Assembly (NCBI GenBank): GCA_029001845.1
Contig: JAREWP010000093.1
Span: 19,128-83,127 of the forward strand
Direction of reading: 5' to 3'
DNA: 64,000 nt
Origin: Candidatus Magnetocorallium paracelense
Lineage (GTDB): Bacteria; Nitrospirota; Thermodesulfovibrionia; Thermodesulfovibrionales; Magnetobacteriaceae
Shown: positions 8,920-17,880 of the stretch, piece by piece
Numbering within the stretch: position 1 is the stretch's first letter
Layout of the letters: each line of letters starts with the position of its first letter
Made by a program: the position numbers and the translations under genes
The notes under the pieces: generated by a model
Seen by the model: the letters and a program-made list of their open reading frames with translations, nothing else
Told to the model about the DNA's origin: nothing
Database searches by the model: none

Positions 8920-10044
8920 ATGGAAAATCAAAAAGAACTTAAAGATTTCACCCTGTTCAAGGGAATGAGCGACATCACTCTGAATATTCTAATGGAGGAG
9001 ACTGAACACCGTTATTACAAAGAGGGTGAAACGGTAATAGAAGAGGGTAGTTTAGGAGAGGAGTTGTACATGATCCAATCAGGAAGTCTCGAAGTACTGA
9101 AGGCTGGAAACAGCGGTTTTTTTGTGATTACCGAAATGTCACAGGGGACTCAATTTGGAGAGATTTCATTTCTTGACAGTTCCCCCAGGTCGGCTACAAT
9201 TCAAGCGAAGACAGATGCAACGGTGCTTATTCTACGTAAAAAAGCTATTATGGAACATGTGAGCAACGAGGAAGTATTGAGTGAGTTGTATAGAAATATC
9301 GGAATTATGGCCTCAGAAAGGTTGAGGAGCCGTTCTTCGGACTATGCCGGCTCTTTGGAAAAAAAAATAGAGTTGCTTCATGAAAAAAATTATCTTAACC
9401 GTTTTTTTATCTCCCTCATGGGAACTTTTTCAATTGTCCTGGTCCTTACCAGTATTATCAGCAGTGTATTGAGTGGTATCAACATTTATGACCGGGAATT
9501 CTCCTGGTTTTTTTTATTGTTAATATTGCTTCCGGTCATTTTATTTGTAATGAAAAGCGGAGAACCGTGGTACAGGTTCGGATTGACTCTCAATAATTGG
9601 AAACGCTCTTTTATTGAGGGATTGCTTTTTTCCATGGGAGGAATTCCGGTTGTTTTTGCTATTATGAAGATTGCCGGGGAGTTTGGGTGGAGAATCGGAG
9701 ATGCTCTTTCATTTCCCCATATTACAGATATCACTTCTTTACGAAACATTTTGTTTTCTCTGTCCTGTTTCATTTACAGCTTTGCAAATGAATTTATAGC
9801 CCGCGGGGTATTCCAAAGTTCTCTGTATCGCGCTTTTAGTAATGAAAAGGGCTGGAAGGCCATTGTATACTCATCATTTATGTTTGCACTTGCACACATC
9901 CCTTTCGGGACCATGATGGTGGCCGTTACGCTCATATCGGGATTTTTTCTTGGATTTCTCTTTTTACGCCATGGAAGCTTAATCGGTGTCACGATTGTCC
10001 ACTTTCTGTTAGGTGGGTTTGCCATGCTCCTCTCCGGTTCGTAG
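8920..10044 (+). CDS. cyclic-nucleotide-binding domain fused to CPBP intramembrane metalloprotease, paralogue 2
   Basis: The ATG at 8920 (MENQKELKDFTLF) aligns with the start of the upstream paralogue. A longer frame from 8836 overlaps that gene and is not needed. The 374 residues share the same plan: a cNMP domain with FGEISFLDSSPRSA, a membrane bundle, and CPBP motifs NEFIAR, FALAH and VHFLLG. The first Glu of EExxxR is again replaced, here by Asn. The two genes are a tandem duplication with clear divergence, so both have probably been kept by selection. They are co-directional with the biosynthetic genes that follow. Confidence 0.85.
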   Translation: MENQKELKDFTLFKGMSDITLNILMEETEHRYYKEGETVIEEGSLGEELYMIQSGSLEVLKAGNSGFFVITEMSQGTQFGEISFLDSSPRSATIQAKTDATVLILRKKAIMEHVSNEEVLSELYRNIGIMASERLRSRSSDYAGSLEKKIELLHEKNYLNRFFISLMGTFSIVLVLTSIISSVLSGINIYDREFSWFFLLLILLPVILFVMKSGEPWYRFGLTLNNWKRSFIEGLLFSMGGIPVVFAIMKIAGEFGWRIGDALSFPHITDITSLRNILFSLSCFIYSFANEFIARGVFQSSLYRAFSNEKGWKAIVYSSFMFALAHIPFGTMMVAVTLISGFFLGFLFLRHGSLIGVTIVHFLLGGFAMLLSGS

Positions 10045-10082
10045 TTAGCTGCCTTAATCACCTATGGTTTCAAGAACAAGAT

Positions 10083-10187
10083 ATCGTCATTCCCGCAGTC
10101 ACTTTAGCGGGAATCCGGAGTTTGGAAAAAAGAAAACGTGTTATGGAAGGCGTTCAGGAACGCTTCCGTTTTTCACCGGAATGACAG
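10083..10187. repeat. hairpin repeat of the CGTCATTCCCGC family, copy 1
   Basis: Begins ATCGTCATTCCCGC..GCGGGAATCC and ends in the inverted CCGGAATGACAG, with a short inner hairpin. It resembles the widely distributed intergenic repeats with this motif. A second copy is at 36873-36999. It fills most of the gap between the cNMP-CPBP pair and the polyketide genes. Confidence 0.75.
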
Positions 10188-10334
10188 TGTTGTATGGTTT
10201 TGTTTTTGGATGAATTGGTATCAATTTATTTTCCTTGAGATCAGGTGTTCTGAAGTTAACATGAAAAAACGTAACTACTCAGTTATTATACAAGGCTGAA
10301 AAGAAAGATGGGAATATGATTAGAAAGGATTAAT

Positions 10335-10598
10335 ATGACAAAAAAAGAGATATTTGAAGTGATTAAAAACATCATTAACGAAGTGCTGGAAGATGCGCCT
10401 CCTGAGCTGATTACAATGGATATAAAGTTAAAGGATCTTAAGGAGCTGGGCGCAAATTCCCTGGATCGTATGGATATTACAATTATGACGATGGAAGAAC
10501 TGGATATTAAGATACCGATGCTTGAATTTGCTTATATTGAGAATCTTCGGGGTCTGGTCGATTTTTTATTCGAGAAAATAAAGGCTCGGAATTTGTAG
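10335..10598 (+). CDS. free-standing acyl carrier protein of a beta-branching cassette (AcpK-like)
   Basis: An 87-residue acidic helical protein. The phosphopantetheine site is in LGANSLDRMDI (Ser about residue 41). The sequence after it (TMEELDIKIPMLEFA) is typical of the donor ACP in HMG-CoA-synthase cassettes of trans-AT polyketide clusters. That ACP carries the acetyl unit attacked onto the beta-keto chain. It is followed 106 bp later by the HCS gene. The ribosome-binding site is AGAAAGG. It is separate from the ACP domains of the megasynthases. Confidence 0.88.
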   Translation: MTKKEIFEVIKNIINEVLEDAPPELITMDIKLKDLKELGANSLDRMDITIMTMEELDIKIPMLEFAYIENLRGLVDFLFEKIKARNL

Positions 10599-10704
10599 TA
10601 ATAAACAATGTATTTAAAAGTATCATGTCAGATCCCTATTGAAATAAAACTCAATATACCACATTAAAATTTCTTGATTTGTTGCATAATAAGGAGATAG
10701 ATTA

Positions 10705-11937
10705 ATGAATGTTGGAATTGAAGCGATCAATGTTTACGGTGGACCTGCTTATATTGAGGTAAAGGAATTATTTGAATACCGAAACTTGGATGTAGACAGG
10801 TTTCATAATCTGATGATGGAACAAAAATCCGTTGGCCTGCCTTGTGAAGATGCTGTTACTGATGCGGTCAATGCAGCAAAACCGATTATCGATAATTTGT
10901 CGGATGAAGAAAAAAACAGAATAGAGCTTGTTATTACAGGGAGTGAATCTGCAATCGATGTAGGGAAAGCCCTGAGCACCTATATTCATGATTATCTGGG
11001 TTTAAGCCGTAATTGCAGGCTTTTGGAGGTTAAACAGTGCTGTTATTCAGGTACGGCAGCTCTTCAGTTGGCAAGCTCTTTTATCGTATCAAACGCATCT
11101 CCCGGCGCGAAGGCGCTTGTTTTGGCCGCAGATTCATTGCCAGATCTCAAGATGTCTTACGCAGAGCCTTCTACCGGTGTGGGAGCAGTTGCAATGCTGG
11201 TGAGTGCTTATCCTGAAATTATGGAGCTCGATTTTGGCGCATCCGGTTATTATGGATATGAAGTAATGGATTTTGTAAGACCCACACCCGTAACAGGAAG
11301 AGGAGATATTGATTTATCCCTTCTTTCCTATCTGGATTGTCTGGAAAACAGTTATAACCATTATGAAGAAAAGGTTGAAGGCGTCGATTTTCGAGAGACA
11401 TTTGGTTATCTGGCCTTTCATACGCCCTTTGCAGGCATGGTCAAAGGAGCCCACAGAAAATTGTTAAGGACCAAAAGTCCTGGAATTAAACCCCGGGAAA
11501 TTGAAGAAGATTTTCAAAGGCGAGTGAAACCATCCTTTACTTATGGTGTCAGAGTCGGAAACCTGGCGGGCGGAAGTTTATATCTGGCTTTATGCGGTGT
11601 AATCGATTCCATGAAAGAACAGGACATGTGTCGGGTGGGAATGTTTTCATACGGGTCAGGTTGCTCATCGGAATTTTATAGTGGAATGATAACGCCCCGC
11701 TCAAAAGCGCTTTTATCAAAGATGAAAATAAAAGATCAACTGGACAGTCGTTATAAATTAAAGATGGAACGATATGACAGATTACTCGACTTGTATGCGG
11801 AATGGATAATACCGGAAGAAAACAAAGAGACAACCATTTCAGATTATCCGGATGTCTACGAGCATTCTCTGGAAGGAAAAAATCTGTTAGTTCTTGAGAG
11901 AATAAAAGATTATCACAGGGAGTATAGATGGACCTAA
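10705..11937 (+). CDS. HMG-CoA-synthase-like enzyme for polyketide beta-branching (PksG-like)
   Basis: A 410-residue thiolase-fold enzyme. The acyl-acceptor cysteine lies in EVKQCCYSGTAALQ (Cys113 probable). The later segments FHTPFAGMVKGAH and a GN/GG-rich C-terminal part match HMG-CoA synthases. In trans-AT pathways it adds acetate from a donor ACP to the beta-keto group of the growing chain. A good AAGGAG site precedes the ATG. It is flanked by the donor ACP and the ECH1 gene, a conserved order. The targets are probably the KS-ECH-ACP modules 2 and 4 of megasynthase 1. Confidence 0.92.
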   Translation: MNVGIEAINVYGGPAYIEVKELFEYRNLDVDRFHNLMMEQKSVGLPCEDAVTDAVNAAKPIIDNLSDEEKNRIELVITGSESAIDVGKALSTYIHDYLGLSRNCRLLEVKQCCYSGTAALQLASSFIVSNASPGAKALVLAADSLPDLKMSYAEPSTGVGAVAMLVSAYPEIMELDFGASGYYGYEVMDFVRPTPVTGRGDIDLSLLSYLDCLENSYNHYEEKVEGVDFRETFGYLAFHTPFAGMVKGAHRKLLRTKSPGIKPREIEEDFQRRVKPSFTYGVRVGNLAGGSLYLALCGVIDSMKEQDMCRVGMFSYGSGCSSEFYSGMITPRSKALLSKMKIKDQLDSRYKLKMERYDRLLDLYAEWIIPEENKETTISDYPDVYEHSLEGKNLLVLERIKDYHREYRWT

Positions 11938-11951
11938 CAGGAGATGTAGAG

Positions 11952-12701
11952 ATGGATTACAACACCATATTATTAGAAAGATCATCAATAGGACTCCATA
12001 TTATTTTGAATCGACCGGAAGAAGGAAATACGCTTACCACTGAATTGATACGGGAATTAGACCATGTTTTCAATTTAGTTAAAAATGATTCGGAGATAAA
12101 AGTAGTCATATTAGAGGGGAAAAATGGTGTTTTTTGTAAAGGTATGGATTTTAAAACCGCTGTCTCATCAACTTCTGATGATTTCGAATATATGGATTTT
12201 CTTAAAAATTTAAGTTTAATGTCTAAAATCATCATATCGTCTGTTGATGGTCAGGTAATGGCGGGCGGAGTAGGGCTTGCCGCCGCAAGTGATATAGTTA
12301 TTGCAACCCCCCAATCAAATTTTAGTCTGCCCGAGGCATTATGGGGACTTCTTCCCGCCGTGATAACGCCATTTATTGTTCGGAGAGTGGGATTTCAAAA
12401 AGCCTACGCCATGACACTTACAACAATGCCCATTTCAGCCGAAGACGCCTATTCCATAAATTTAGTAGATCATATAACAGAGACTCCTGAAAAAACGATC
12501 CGACAGTTGGGTGCAAGAGTGCTCCGTTTAGAAATCTCAACGATTGAAAAGATAAAAAACTATTTCAGAAAGATGTGGATTATCAATGAAGAGATGGAAC
12601 AGACGGCGGTGTCGGAGATTAAACATCTTATGTCAGATGAAAGGGTAAAAGAAAATATTCGCAATTTTGTGGAACATCAAAAATTTCCATGGGATAAATA
12701 A
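11952..12701 (+). CDS. enoyl-CoA hydratase-like dehydratase ECH1 of the beta-branching cassette (PksH-like)
   Basis: The ATG at 11952 is preferred because AGGAG ends 8 nt before it. The alternative ATG at 11928 overlaps the HCS stop. The 249-residue crotonase-fold protein has an oxyanion segment MAGGVGLAAASDIV and LPEALWGLLPAV, which fit the PksH branch that dehydrates the HMG-like intermediate. The partner decarboxylase (ECH2, PksI-like) is not a separate gene here; it is built into the megasynthase twice. The KS decarboxylase of the usual cassette is absent from the window. Confidence 0.9.
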   Translation: MDYNTILLERSSIGLHIILNRPEEGNTLTTELIRELDHVFNLVKNDSEIKVVILEGKNGVFCKGMDFKTAVSSTSDDFEYMDFLKNLSLMSKIIISSVDGQVMAGGVGLAAASDIVIATPQSNFSLPEALWGLLPAVITPFIVRRVGFQKAYAMTLTTMPISAEDAYSINLVDHITETPEKTIRQLGARVLRLEISTIEKIKNYFRKMWIINEEMEQTAVSEIKHLMSDERVKENIRNFVEHQKFPWDK

Positions 12702-12791
12702 GAGGTAAACATGAAGGATAACAGTCTTCAGCCTTCAGTCTATACACCTGAATAGTTAACATGCAAAAAAGAATTTTTATGGTATAGTACT

Positions 12792-12928
12792 CAATACCAT
12801 TCACTTAAGGGGTGAAGCACCTTCCGACGGAAGCGGGTCATGTTTGAGAAGGCGCAGCGAAGCGGAGCCTTCGAGTTTAGCCGCTGAAGGCGGATGGTGC
12901 TTTGCTCCTTAGGTTAATGACATTGGTA
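12792..12928. repeat. palindromic miniature element, copy 2 (about 137 bp)
   Basis: Nearly the same sequence as 7295-7428, with the same long inverted ends and inner GAAGGC/GCCTTC hairpin. The flanks (AATACC on the left, GGTAT on the right) extend the inverted repeat. It lies between the beta-branching cassette and the AbiE-like toxin-antitoxin pair. Confidence 0.85.
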
Positions 12929-12965
12929 TAGTACTGTCAACTAAGAAGAAATATGGGGTAGAAAA

Positions 12966-13352
12966 ATGGAAGAAGAAAAGAAGAATCGGCTAATAAAATC
13001 AATCCTATGGGATTACAACATTAATCCAAAAGAATTCATTGAAGTCGCCATGGGTGAGAGGGAGAAAGTCGGTTCTTTTAATCAGGAAAGGGCTTTAGTC
13101 AGATTATTTGAACGTGTTTCATGGTATGATTTGATCACTCTTTTTAAACTCGAAGGCTTAGCCGGTCTTCTTACAAAAGAAGTGATTTCAAAAATCCGAA
13201 TGAAAGAATTGAGAGAAAAATATGAATTGGCCAGAAAAGTATTACAGGGAGAAACTGTACCCCTTTCAGGATGGAGTATTGAAAATCGTGAGAGAATCAA
13301 ACACACCCTTTTATCTAACCGGTGGTACAGCCATAAGCAGAGGATACTTTAA
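12966..13352 (+). CDS. antitoxin-like protein of an AbiE-type pair
   Basis: A 128-residue protein with no membrane segments. Its DYNINPKEFIEVAMG and ERVSWYDLITLF segments resemble the short antitoxin partners encoded before DUF1814/AbiEii nucleotidyltransferase toxins. It overlaps the toxin frame by 131 nt in another reading frame. The residues after about 85 may be a natural overlap or the result of a lost upstream stop. It is probably the cognate neutraliser and autoregulator. Confidence rests mainly on its position before the toxin. Confidence 0.65.
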   Translation: MEEEKKNRLIKSILWDYNINPKEFIEVAMGEREKVGSFNQERALVRLFERVSWYDLITLFKLEGLAGLLTKEVISKIRMKELREKYELARKVLQGETVPLSGWSIENRERIKHTLLSNRWYSHKQRIL

Positions 13353-13938
13353 TCACAGGTATTCTGACGATTTAGATTTGTTCGTAAATCAAAGTAGTGA
13401 TTATACGAATTGGATAACACTATTAATGGATCAATTTGAGAGGGCGCAAAAGAGTGGTTATTTGTCGATAAACTATAATCAATTACAGAAAGGCCGGGAT
13501 TTCACACAGTTTTTCTTGGAAAAGGACTTTAATGATGAAATCATAACGTTGAAAATTGATCTGGTTAATGATACGGCTGCTCACTATGGGAACCTCTCAT
13601 CTCATAATACTCTTGGACGGATTGACAGCCTCGAGAATATTCTGTCAAATAAGTTATCAGCTATTTTTCGATTTGAAGCAAAAGATATTGCAGATATTTG
13701 GATAATCTCGAAGAATATGAAATTTGAATGGAGATATATTGTTGCGGCAGGAAAAACAAAAGAAGCTGCATGTGATCCGGTGGTCATATTCGATATTTTA
13801 CAATCCTTTCCTCTTGATGAGTTATCTGAGGTGAAGTGGATAAACCCTGTAGATCCGGTTTCATTAAAAAAAGATATGGATATTATTGCAAAAGATATTT
13901 TTCAAGGGAATTTTAATTCTTTAACCTGCTCTATGTAA
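13222..13938 (+). CDS. AbiEii/DUF1814-family nucleotidyltransferase toxin
   Basis: A 238-residue protein starting MNWPEKYYREKLYPFQDG. It has the family core YLTGGTAISRGYFNHRYSDDLDLF, where GG-T and D-x-D are the nucleotide and metal-binding residues of the minimal nucleotidyltransferase fold. Further conserved Lys/Asp residues (KIDLVND) follow. Proteins of this family act as toxins of type IV or abortive-infection systems by modifying tRNA or other targets. It follows the antitoxin-like gene with a long overlap. The pair separates the beta-branching genes from the tailoring operon. Confidence 0.85.
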   Translation: MNWPEKYYREKLYPFQDGVLKIVRESNTPFYLTGGTAISRGYFNHRYSDDLDLFVNQSSDYTNWITLLMDQFERAQKSGYLSINYNQLQKGRDFTQFFLEKDFNDEIITLKIDLVNDTAAHYGNLSSHNTLGRIDSLENILSNKLSAIFRFEAKDIADIWIISKNMKFEWRYIVAAGKTKEAACDPVVIFDILQSFPLDELSEVKWINPVDPVSLKKDMDIIAKDIFQGNFNSLTCSM

Positions 13939-14271
13939 AGTTCCGGGCTTGCATACGTAAGTTCTCAATAATTTGAGGTAAAATAAAAAACTGTCTATCC
14001 ACTCCAAAAAGAACCCTAACTCTTCCTTCCTCCCAGTAAACAACTCCGATCGCCTGTTGTCTCCTCAAGGTAGTACCGCATCAATAAAGCCTCCTGTTTT
14101 TCTTTAAAATAGTACCGTACCTTCAATTATAATGGAAGCCGTAGAATAAAGGAAGCCCTGTGACATCAGGGATATTATATTTTGCAAAAGCTGAATTGGC
14201 TGAAACGCTCTTGTACGTTTAAGTACATGTTTTCTGATTTGTATTGCTTTATATTATAATAAACAGCTGTA
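13939..14271. other. gene-free stretch with a lone terminal-repeat sequence
   Basis: About 330 bp without a credible gene. At 13961-13983 the sequence AAGTTCTCAATAATTTGAGG matches the terminal inverted repeats of the elements at 35508-35731, 36587-36761 and 42110-42268. It may be a decayed solo end of that family. Nothing else is recognised. Confidence 0.45.
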
Positions 14272-14440
14272 TATACGATTCTATCCCCGAAGTTTTCCGA
14301 TAAGTTCGGTCTGTTGGAGAGGGAGGTGAAAACACTACTGGATATGTACGGGCTCTCTGATTGATATGAAGATGTTGTAAAGAAGTATAACGGCTATTCG
14401 GCGGCAGGTATAGATCTAAGGGCCCGGTTGATCTGGACAT
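14272..14440 (+). pseudogene. relic of an AAA-ATPase-like / DUF1703 gene
   Basis: The plus-strand reading gives KFSDKFGLLEREVKTLLDMY, a stop, then YEDVVKKYNGYSAAGIDL and another stop. This matches the segment after the ATPase core in the PF09820 family, where a W/KYNGY motif precedes the 'YNP' box. The intact family member in this window is at 44222-45976. The fragment is short, has stop codons and has no flanking parts, so it is non-functional. Confidence 0.5.
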
Positions 14441-14530
14441 AGAAGGATTTAAGGGGAAGGAGGTGAAGATGGAGGAATTCCCGATTTTGAAGCCATAACT
14501 ACTCAGATATCAAAGCAGGAGGAATATGAT

Positions 14531-15691
14531 ATGCTAAAGACCGTTAATATTATTGCCACGGCTGCTTATCCCTGGAAAACCGGTACTGCGATCCTGGCAT
14601 TACTTCGAGCTTTCTACCTTGCTCAAAGGGGATTGGATGTCAGACTTTACGTACCCTGGATACCGCCTGCTGAGCAGCCCTTGCTGTTTGGACAAAATAC
14701 GCGTTTTGATTCTTTTAAAGCACAGGAGGATTGTATGCGAGCCTTTTTACCGGGGGATTGCCCTTCACTCCAAATTGAATTTTATCCGGCAAAATATATA
14801 GAATATTTTGGATCATTCCTGCCTATTGGATCACTCTTTCCTATGTGTGTGGTTTCTCAAAGGATTCGCTTTTGTGAGTGGCTGATTTTGGAGGAACCGG
14901 AACACCTTACATGGTTACATCCCCGGAATTCTTTTGGAAAACGAGCATCAAGAGTCACGGGCATTGTGCTCACAAACTACCTCTATTATTACAAGTCTGT
15001 GTTACCCTCCTATATGCATTTCATTCCAAAGTTATTCGATCATTACAATCGATGGCTGACCAAGCGTCATTGTGATGACATTATCCTTCTCGGAAGAGCC
15101 CTTCCCCATTTACCCAAATCTCAATACCTTAATGTTTCCGGAATTCACCCGTCATTTTTTGAAAAAAAATTTTCAGGAGAATCTTATTCAAAAAAAATCT
15201 ACTTCATGGGAAAATTGCTTTGGGCAAAGGGGTTTCAAGAGTTGATCGACCTCCTGTCAATGTCGGATATTCGGGAGATCGATGTGTATGGAGCCGGAAT
15301 GGATCAGAAGGCCATTGAGGTTTATGGCGACAGCAAGGGTATAAAATTGCACTTTCAAGGCAATTCCTCCAATCCTGCCAAGGATATAAAGGACTACAAA
15401 ATTTTTATCAATACCTCTCGAAGTGATACCATCTGCACCACAACGGCCGAAGCATTGGGACAGGGAAAATTTGTCATTATACCTGCCATTCCCGGTAATG
15501 ATGAGTTTTACATATTTAAAAACTGTCTGGTTTATTCTTCACCTCAGGAATTTATTCATCAGCTAAAATTTGCCATGGAACATAATCCTGAAGAGGATTC
15601 GGGCGTTTATAGCCTTACCTGGGAGGCTGTTATAGATCGTTTACTTCAATATTACGAAGAGACGCAGTTTGGAGGTAGAAATAGAAAATGA
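14531..15691 (+). CDS. GT4-type glycosyltransferase resembling digalactosyldiacylglycerol synthase (DGD family)
   Basis: The 386 residues follow the DGD pattern: ATAAYPWKTGTA near the N-terminus, a LEEPEHLTWLH segment, IVLTNYLYY, then KIYFMGKLLWAKGFQELIDL, DVYGAGMDQ and FINTSRSDTICTTTAEALGQGKFVI. These are the donor-binding and E-x7-E-type regions of the galactosyltransferases that build the second sugar of DGDG. No signal peptide or clear membrane helix is visible. The gene overlaps the next by 4 nt (ATGA), so the three tailoring genes are one operon. The inferred role is glycosylation of the polyketide or a glyceryl part of it. Confidence 0.8.
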   Translation: MLKTVNIIATAAYPWKTGTAILALLRAFYLAQRGLDVRLYVPWIPPAEQPLLFGQNTRFDSFKAQEDCMRAFLPGDCPSLQIEFYPAKYIEYFGSFLPIGSLFPMCVVSQRIRFCEWLILEEPEHLTWLHPRNSFGKRASRVTGIVLTNYLYYYKSVLPSYMHFIPKLFDHYNRWLTKRHCDDIILLGRALPHLPKSQYLNVSGIHPSFFEKKFSGESYSKKIYFMGKLLWAKGFQELIDLLSMSDIREIDVYGAGMDQKAIEVYGDSKGIKLHFQGNSSNPAKDIKDYKIFINTSRSDTICTTTAEALGQGKFVIIPAIPGNDEFYIFKNCLVYSSPQEFIHQLKFAMEHNPEEDSGVYSLTWEAVIDRLLQYYEETQFGGRNRK

Positions 15692-16647
15692 TAAATGTCG
15701 GATTAATCGGATGTGGTTACTGGGGAAAAAATTATGTCACAACGATTGAGAAAATGGAAGAATTAAACATAAGCTGGATTTATAATAAACATAATGAAAT
15801 TCCCGCGCAGAAACTACCGGTAAATGTAAGATTTACAAAGAACTATAAAGATATTTTAGCAGACAGGAATGTCCAGGGCGTCATCATATCAACGCCACCA
15901 GGAACTCACTATCAGATTGCCAAAGACGCACTGGAATGGGGAAAGGATATTCTTGTTGAAAAGCCATTCACATATTCTTCCGAAGAAGCTCTAAGGCTTT
16001 TGGAACTTGCAGAGAAAAAGGGAAGAATAGTAATGGCAGGGCATATTTTTTTATACAATCCCGCTGTTGTTAAATTAAAAAGATTGATTGATCGAGGAGA
16101 ACTGGGAAAGTTGTATTACTTTTATTCCAGGAGAACAGGGATCGGGCCTTTTCGTACAGATATCAATGCCATGTGGAACCTGGCCCCCCATGATATATCA
16201 ATCATAAACTACTTATATAATGTTGAAGTCCCCAAGGCGGTTAGTGCAAGTGGCGCCTGTTTTTTGACATCAGGTATTGAAGATGTGGTTGATCTGGTAT
16301 TGGAATATGAAAACAATGTTAAAGCCTTCATTCATGTGAGCTGGCTGGAACCGAAAAAGGCAAGAGAAACAATTGTTGTGGGTGACAAAAAGAAGGCGGT
16401 TTTTGAAGATACGTCTGCACGGAAACTGGCGCTGTTTGATTCTGATGATCTTCAGTCATTCTTCTGTCCGGAATTGGAGGCAATAAGTCCTTTGGAAAGC
16501 CAGTGTCTTCATTTTCTGGAATGTATGACAACTGGAAGACAGCCTTTAACTGACGGATTTGAAGGATATAAAAATGTTAAGCTGTTGGAATCTGCTCAAA
16601 AATCATTGAAAACAGGTAAAAAGGTAGCAATAGATTTATCGGTTTAA
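15688..16647 (+). CDS. Gfo/Idh/MocA-family NAD(P)-dependent oxidoreductase
   Basis: A 319-residue protein. The N-terminal Rossmann fold contains GLIGCGYWGKNY, the catalytic loop is VEKPF (Lys about residue 91), and NLAPHD is the second signature. The closest functional relatives act on nucleotide sugars or inositols, for example sugar 3-dehydrogenases in surface polysaccharide pathways. It is translationally coupled to the glycosyltransferase, so a role in making or oxidising the transferred sugar is likely. The C-terminal beta domain appears complete. Confidence 0.88.
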   Translation: MINVGLIGCGYWGKNYVTTIEKMEELNISWIYNKHNEIPAQKLPVNVRFTKNYKDILADRNVQGVIISTPPGTHYQIAKDALEWGKDILVEKPFTYSSEEALRLLELAEKKGRIVMAGHIFLYNPAVVKLKRLIDRGELGKLYYFYSRRTGIGPFRTDINAMWNLAPHDISIINYLYNVEVPKAVSASGACFLTSGIEDVVDLVLEYENNVKAFIHVSWLEPKKARETIVVGDKKKAVFEDTSARKLALFDSDDLQSFFCPELEAISPLESQCLHFLECMTTGRQPLTDGFEGYKNVKLLESAQKSLKTGKKVAIDLSV

Positions 16648-16651
16648 CTAA

Positions 16652-17740
16652 ATGAAAAAAAGGATTCTTATAATCGGTGGTGGTATACACGGTTTCTCAT
16701 CCGCGATAGCATTATCGGACCTGGATTATGAGATCATGTTGATAGAAAAAAAGAGTGATTTTTTCCTGGGAACATCCGGTTCTACTCACAACCGGGCCCA
16801 TATGGGATATCACTATCCCAGGGCTGCTGATACGGTAAGAGAGTGTCTGGATGGTCTGGAGATGTTTAAAAGTCAATTTAAAGACGTTTTTATTTACCCT
16901 AATGGAAACTACTATACTATTTCCAAATCAAATACTGAAACAACTGACAGGCAATTTGAATGTTTTTGCAATCAATTCAATTTGCCTTATGAAATGAAAT
17001 GGCCTGATAAATGTTTTTTAGTCAGGGATGTTATCAGCAAATCTTTTTTAGTCCCGGAATTAATTTTTGACGCAAAGATGCTTAAATCTATTTTTATAAA
17101 CCGTGCGATAGAGAAGAATATCATTTTAAAAAGAAACACCGAGTTGCTTAAAGGTCAAAAAATATCGGATGATCAGTTTAAGGTTAAAGTCAATGAAAAT
17201 GGCGCAACTACAGAGTATGTTACAAATCTATTGGTTAACGCAACCTATGCCTACTCCAATAATATTTTAAAATCCTTTGGCCTTGAACATCATATGAAGA
17301 AATACAAGCTCCAGATTCTTGAAGTGCCTGTTGTCAGGTCAAAGCATAAAATCCCGGGATTGACGGTAATGGACGGCCCGTTTATTTCAGTGATGCCCTA
17401 TGGTAAAACATCTGATTTGTTTCTTATCTATGATGTCGAAAATTCGGTTAACAAACAAAAAGAGGGGTATGTAATAGATGACTCAATGAAGATAAAATCA
17501 AATTGGGAGAAGATGAAGAACAAAGGAAGGCAATATTTCCCCTTTATGGACAGCCTTGAATATGTTGATTCTTTAAAGGCTTACAGACCAATTCCACTGC
17601 ATGATGTCAATAGAGACAGGAGTACCAAGATAAAGCAGTATGATGATTTTCCGGGCTTTTATTCAATACTCGAGGGTAAGTTTATTTCAGCACTATTGAT
17701 AGCGGAAAAATTAAAAAAAATTATCTCACTGGAGAGATAG
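16652..17740 (+). CDS. FAD-dependent oxidoreductase (DAO/GlpO-like fold)
   Basis: A 362-residue protein. The FAD-binding motif RILIIGGGIHG is at the N-terminus. A conserved segment, GTSGSTHNRAHMGYHYPR, follows at residues 41-58, typical of a subgroup found in sugar and polyketide clusters. A C-terminal domain closes the fold. No membrane segments. It starts 4 bp after the dehydrogenase and ends 140 bp before megasynthase 1. The substrate is unknown; it may be the sugar, the glyceryl unit or the polyketide chain. Confidence 0.8.
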   Translation: MKKRILIIGGGIHGFSSAIALSDLDYEIMLIEKKSDFFLGTSGSTHNRAHMGYHYPRAADTVRECLDGLEMFKSQFKDVFIYPNGNYYTISKSNTETTDRQFECFCNQFNLPYEMKWPDKCFLVRDVISKSFLVPELIFDAKMLKSIFINRAIEKNIILKRNTELLKGQKISDDQFKVKVNENGATTEYVTNLLVNATYAYSNNILKSFGLEHHMKKYKLQILEVPVVRSKHKIPGLTVMDGPFISVMPYGKTSDLFLIYDVENSVNKQKEGYVIDDSMKIKSNWEKMKNKGRQYFPFMDSLEYVDSLKAYRPIPLHDVNRDRSTKIKQYDDFPGFYSILEGKFISALLIAEKLKKIISLER

Positions 17741-17880
17741 TCCATTAACTGATCATAATCGCTTATAAATAAATCATGCACAGAAAAGCAACAACACTGT
17801 GTAATCTGCGGTATCCTGACTGACTCTAACAGATGTAGTTACGTATGCAGTAAATACAGCAAAAAGAGGGTTAAACACAT

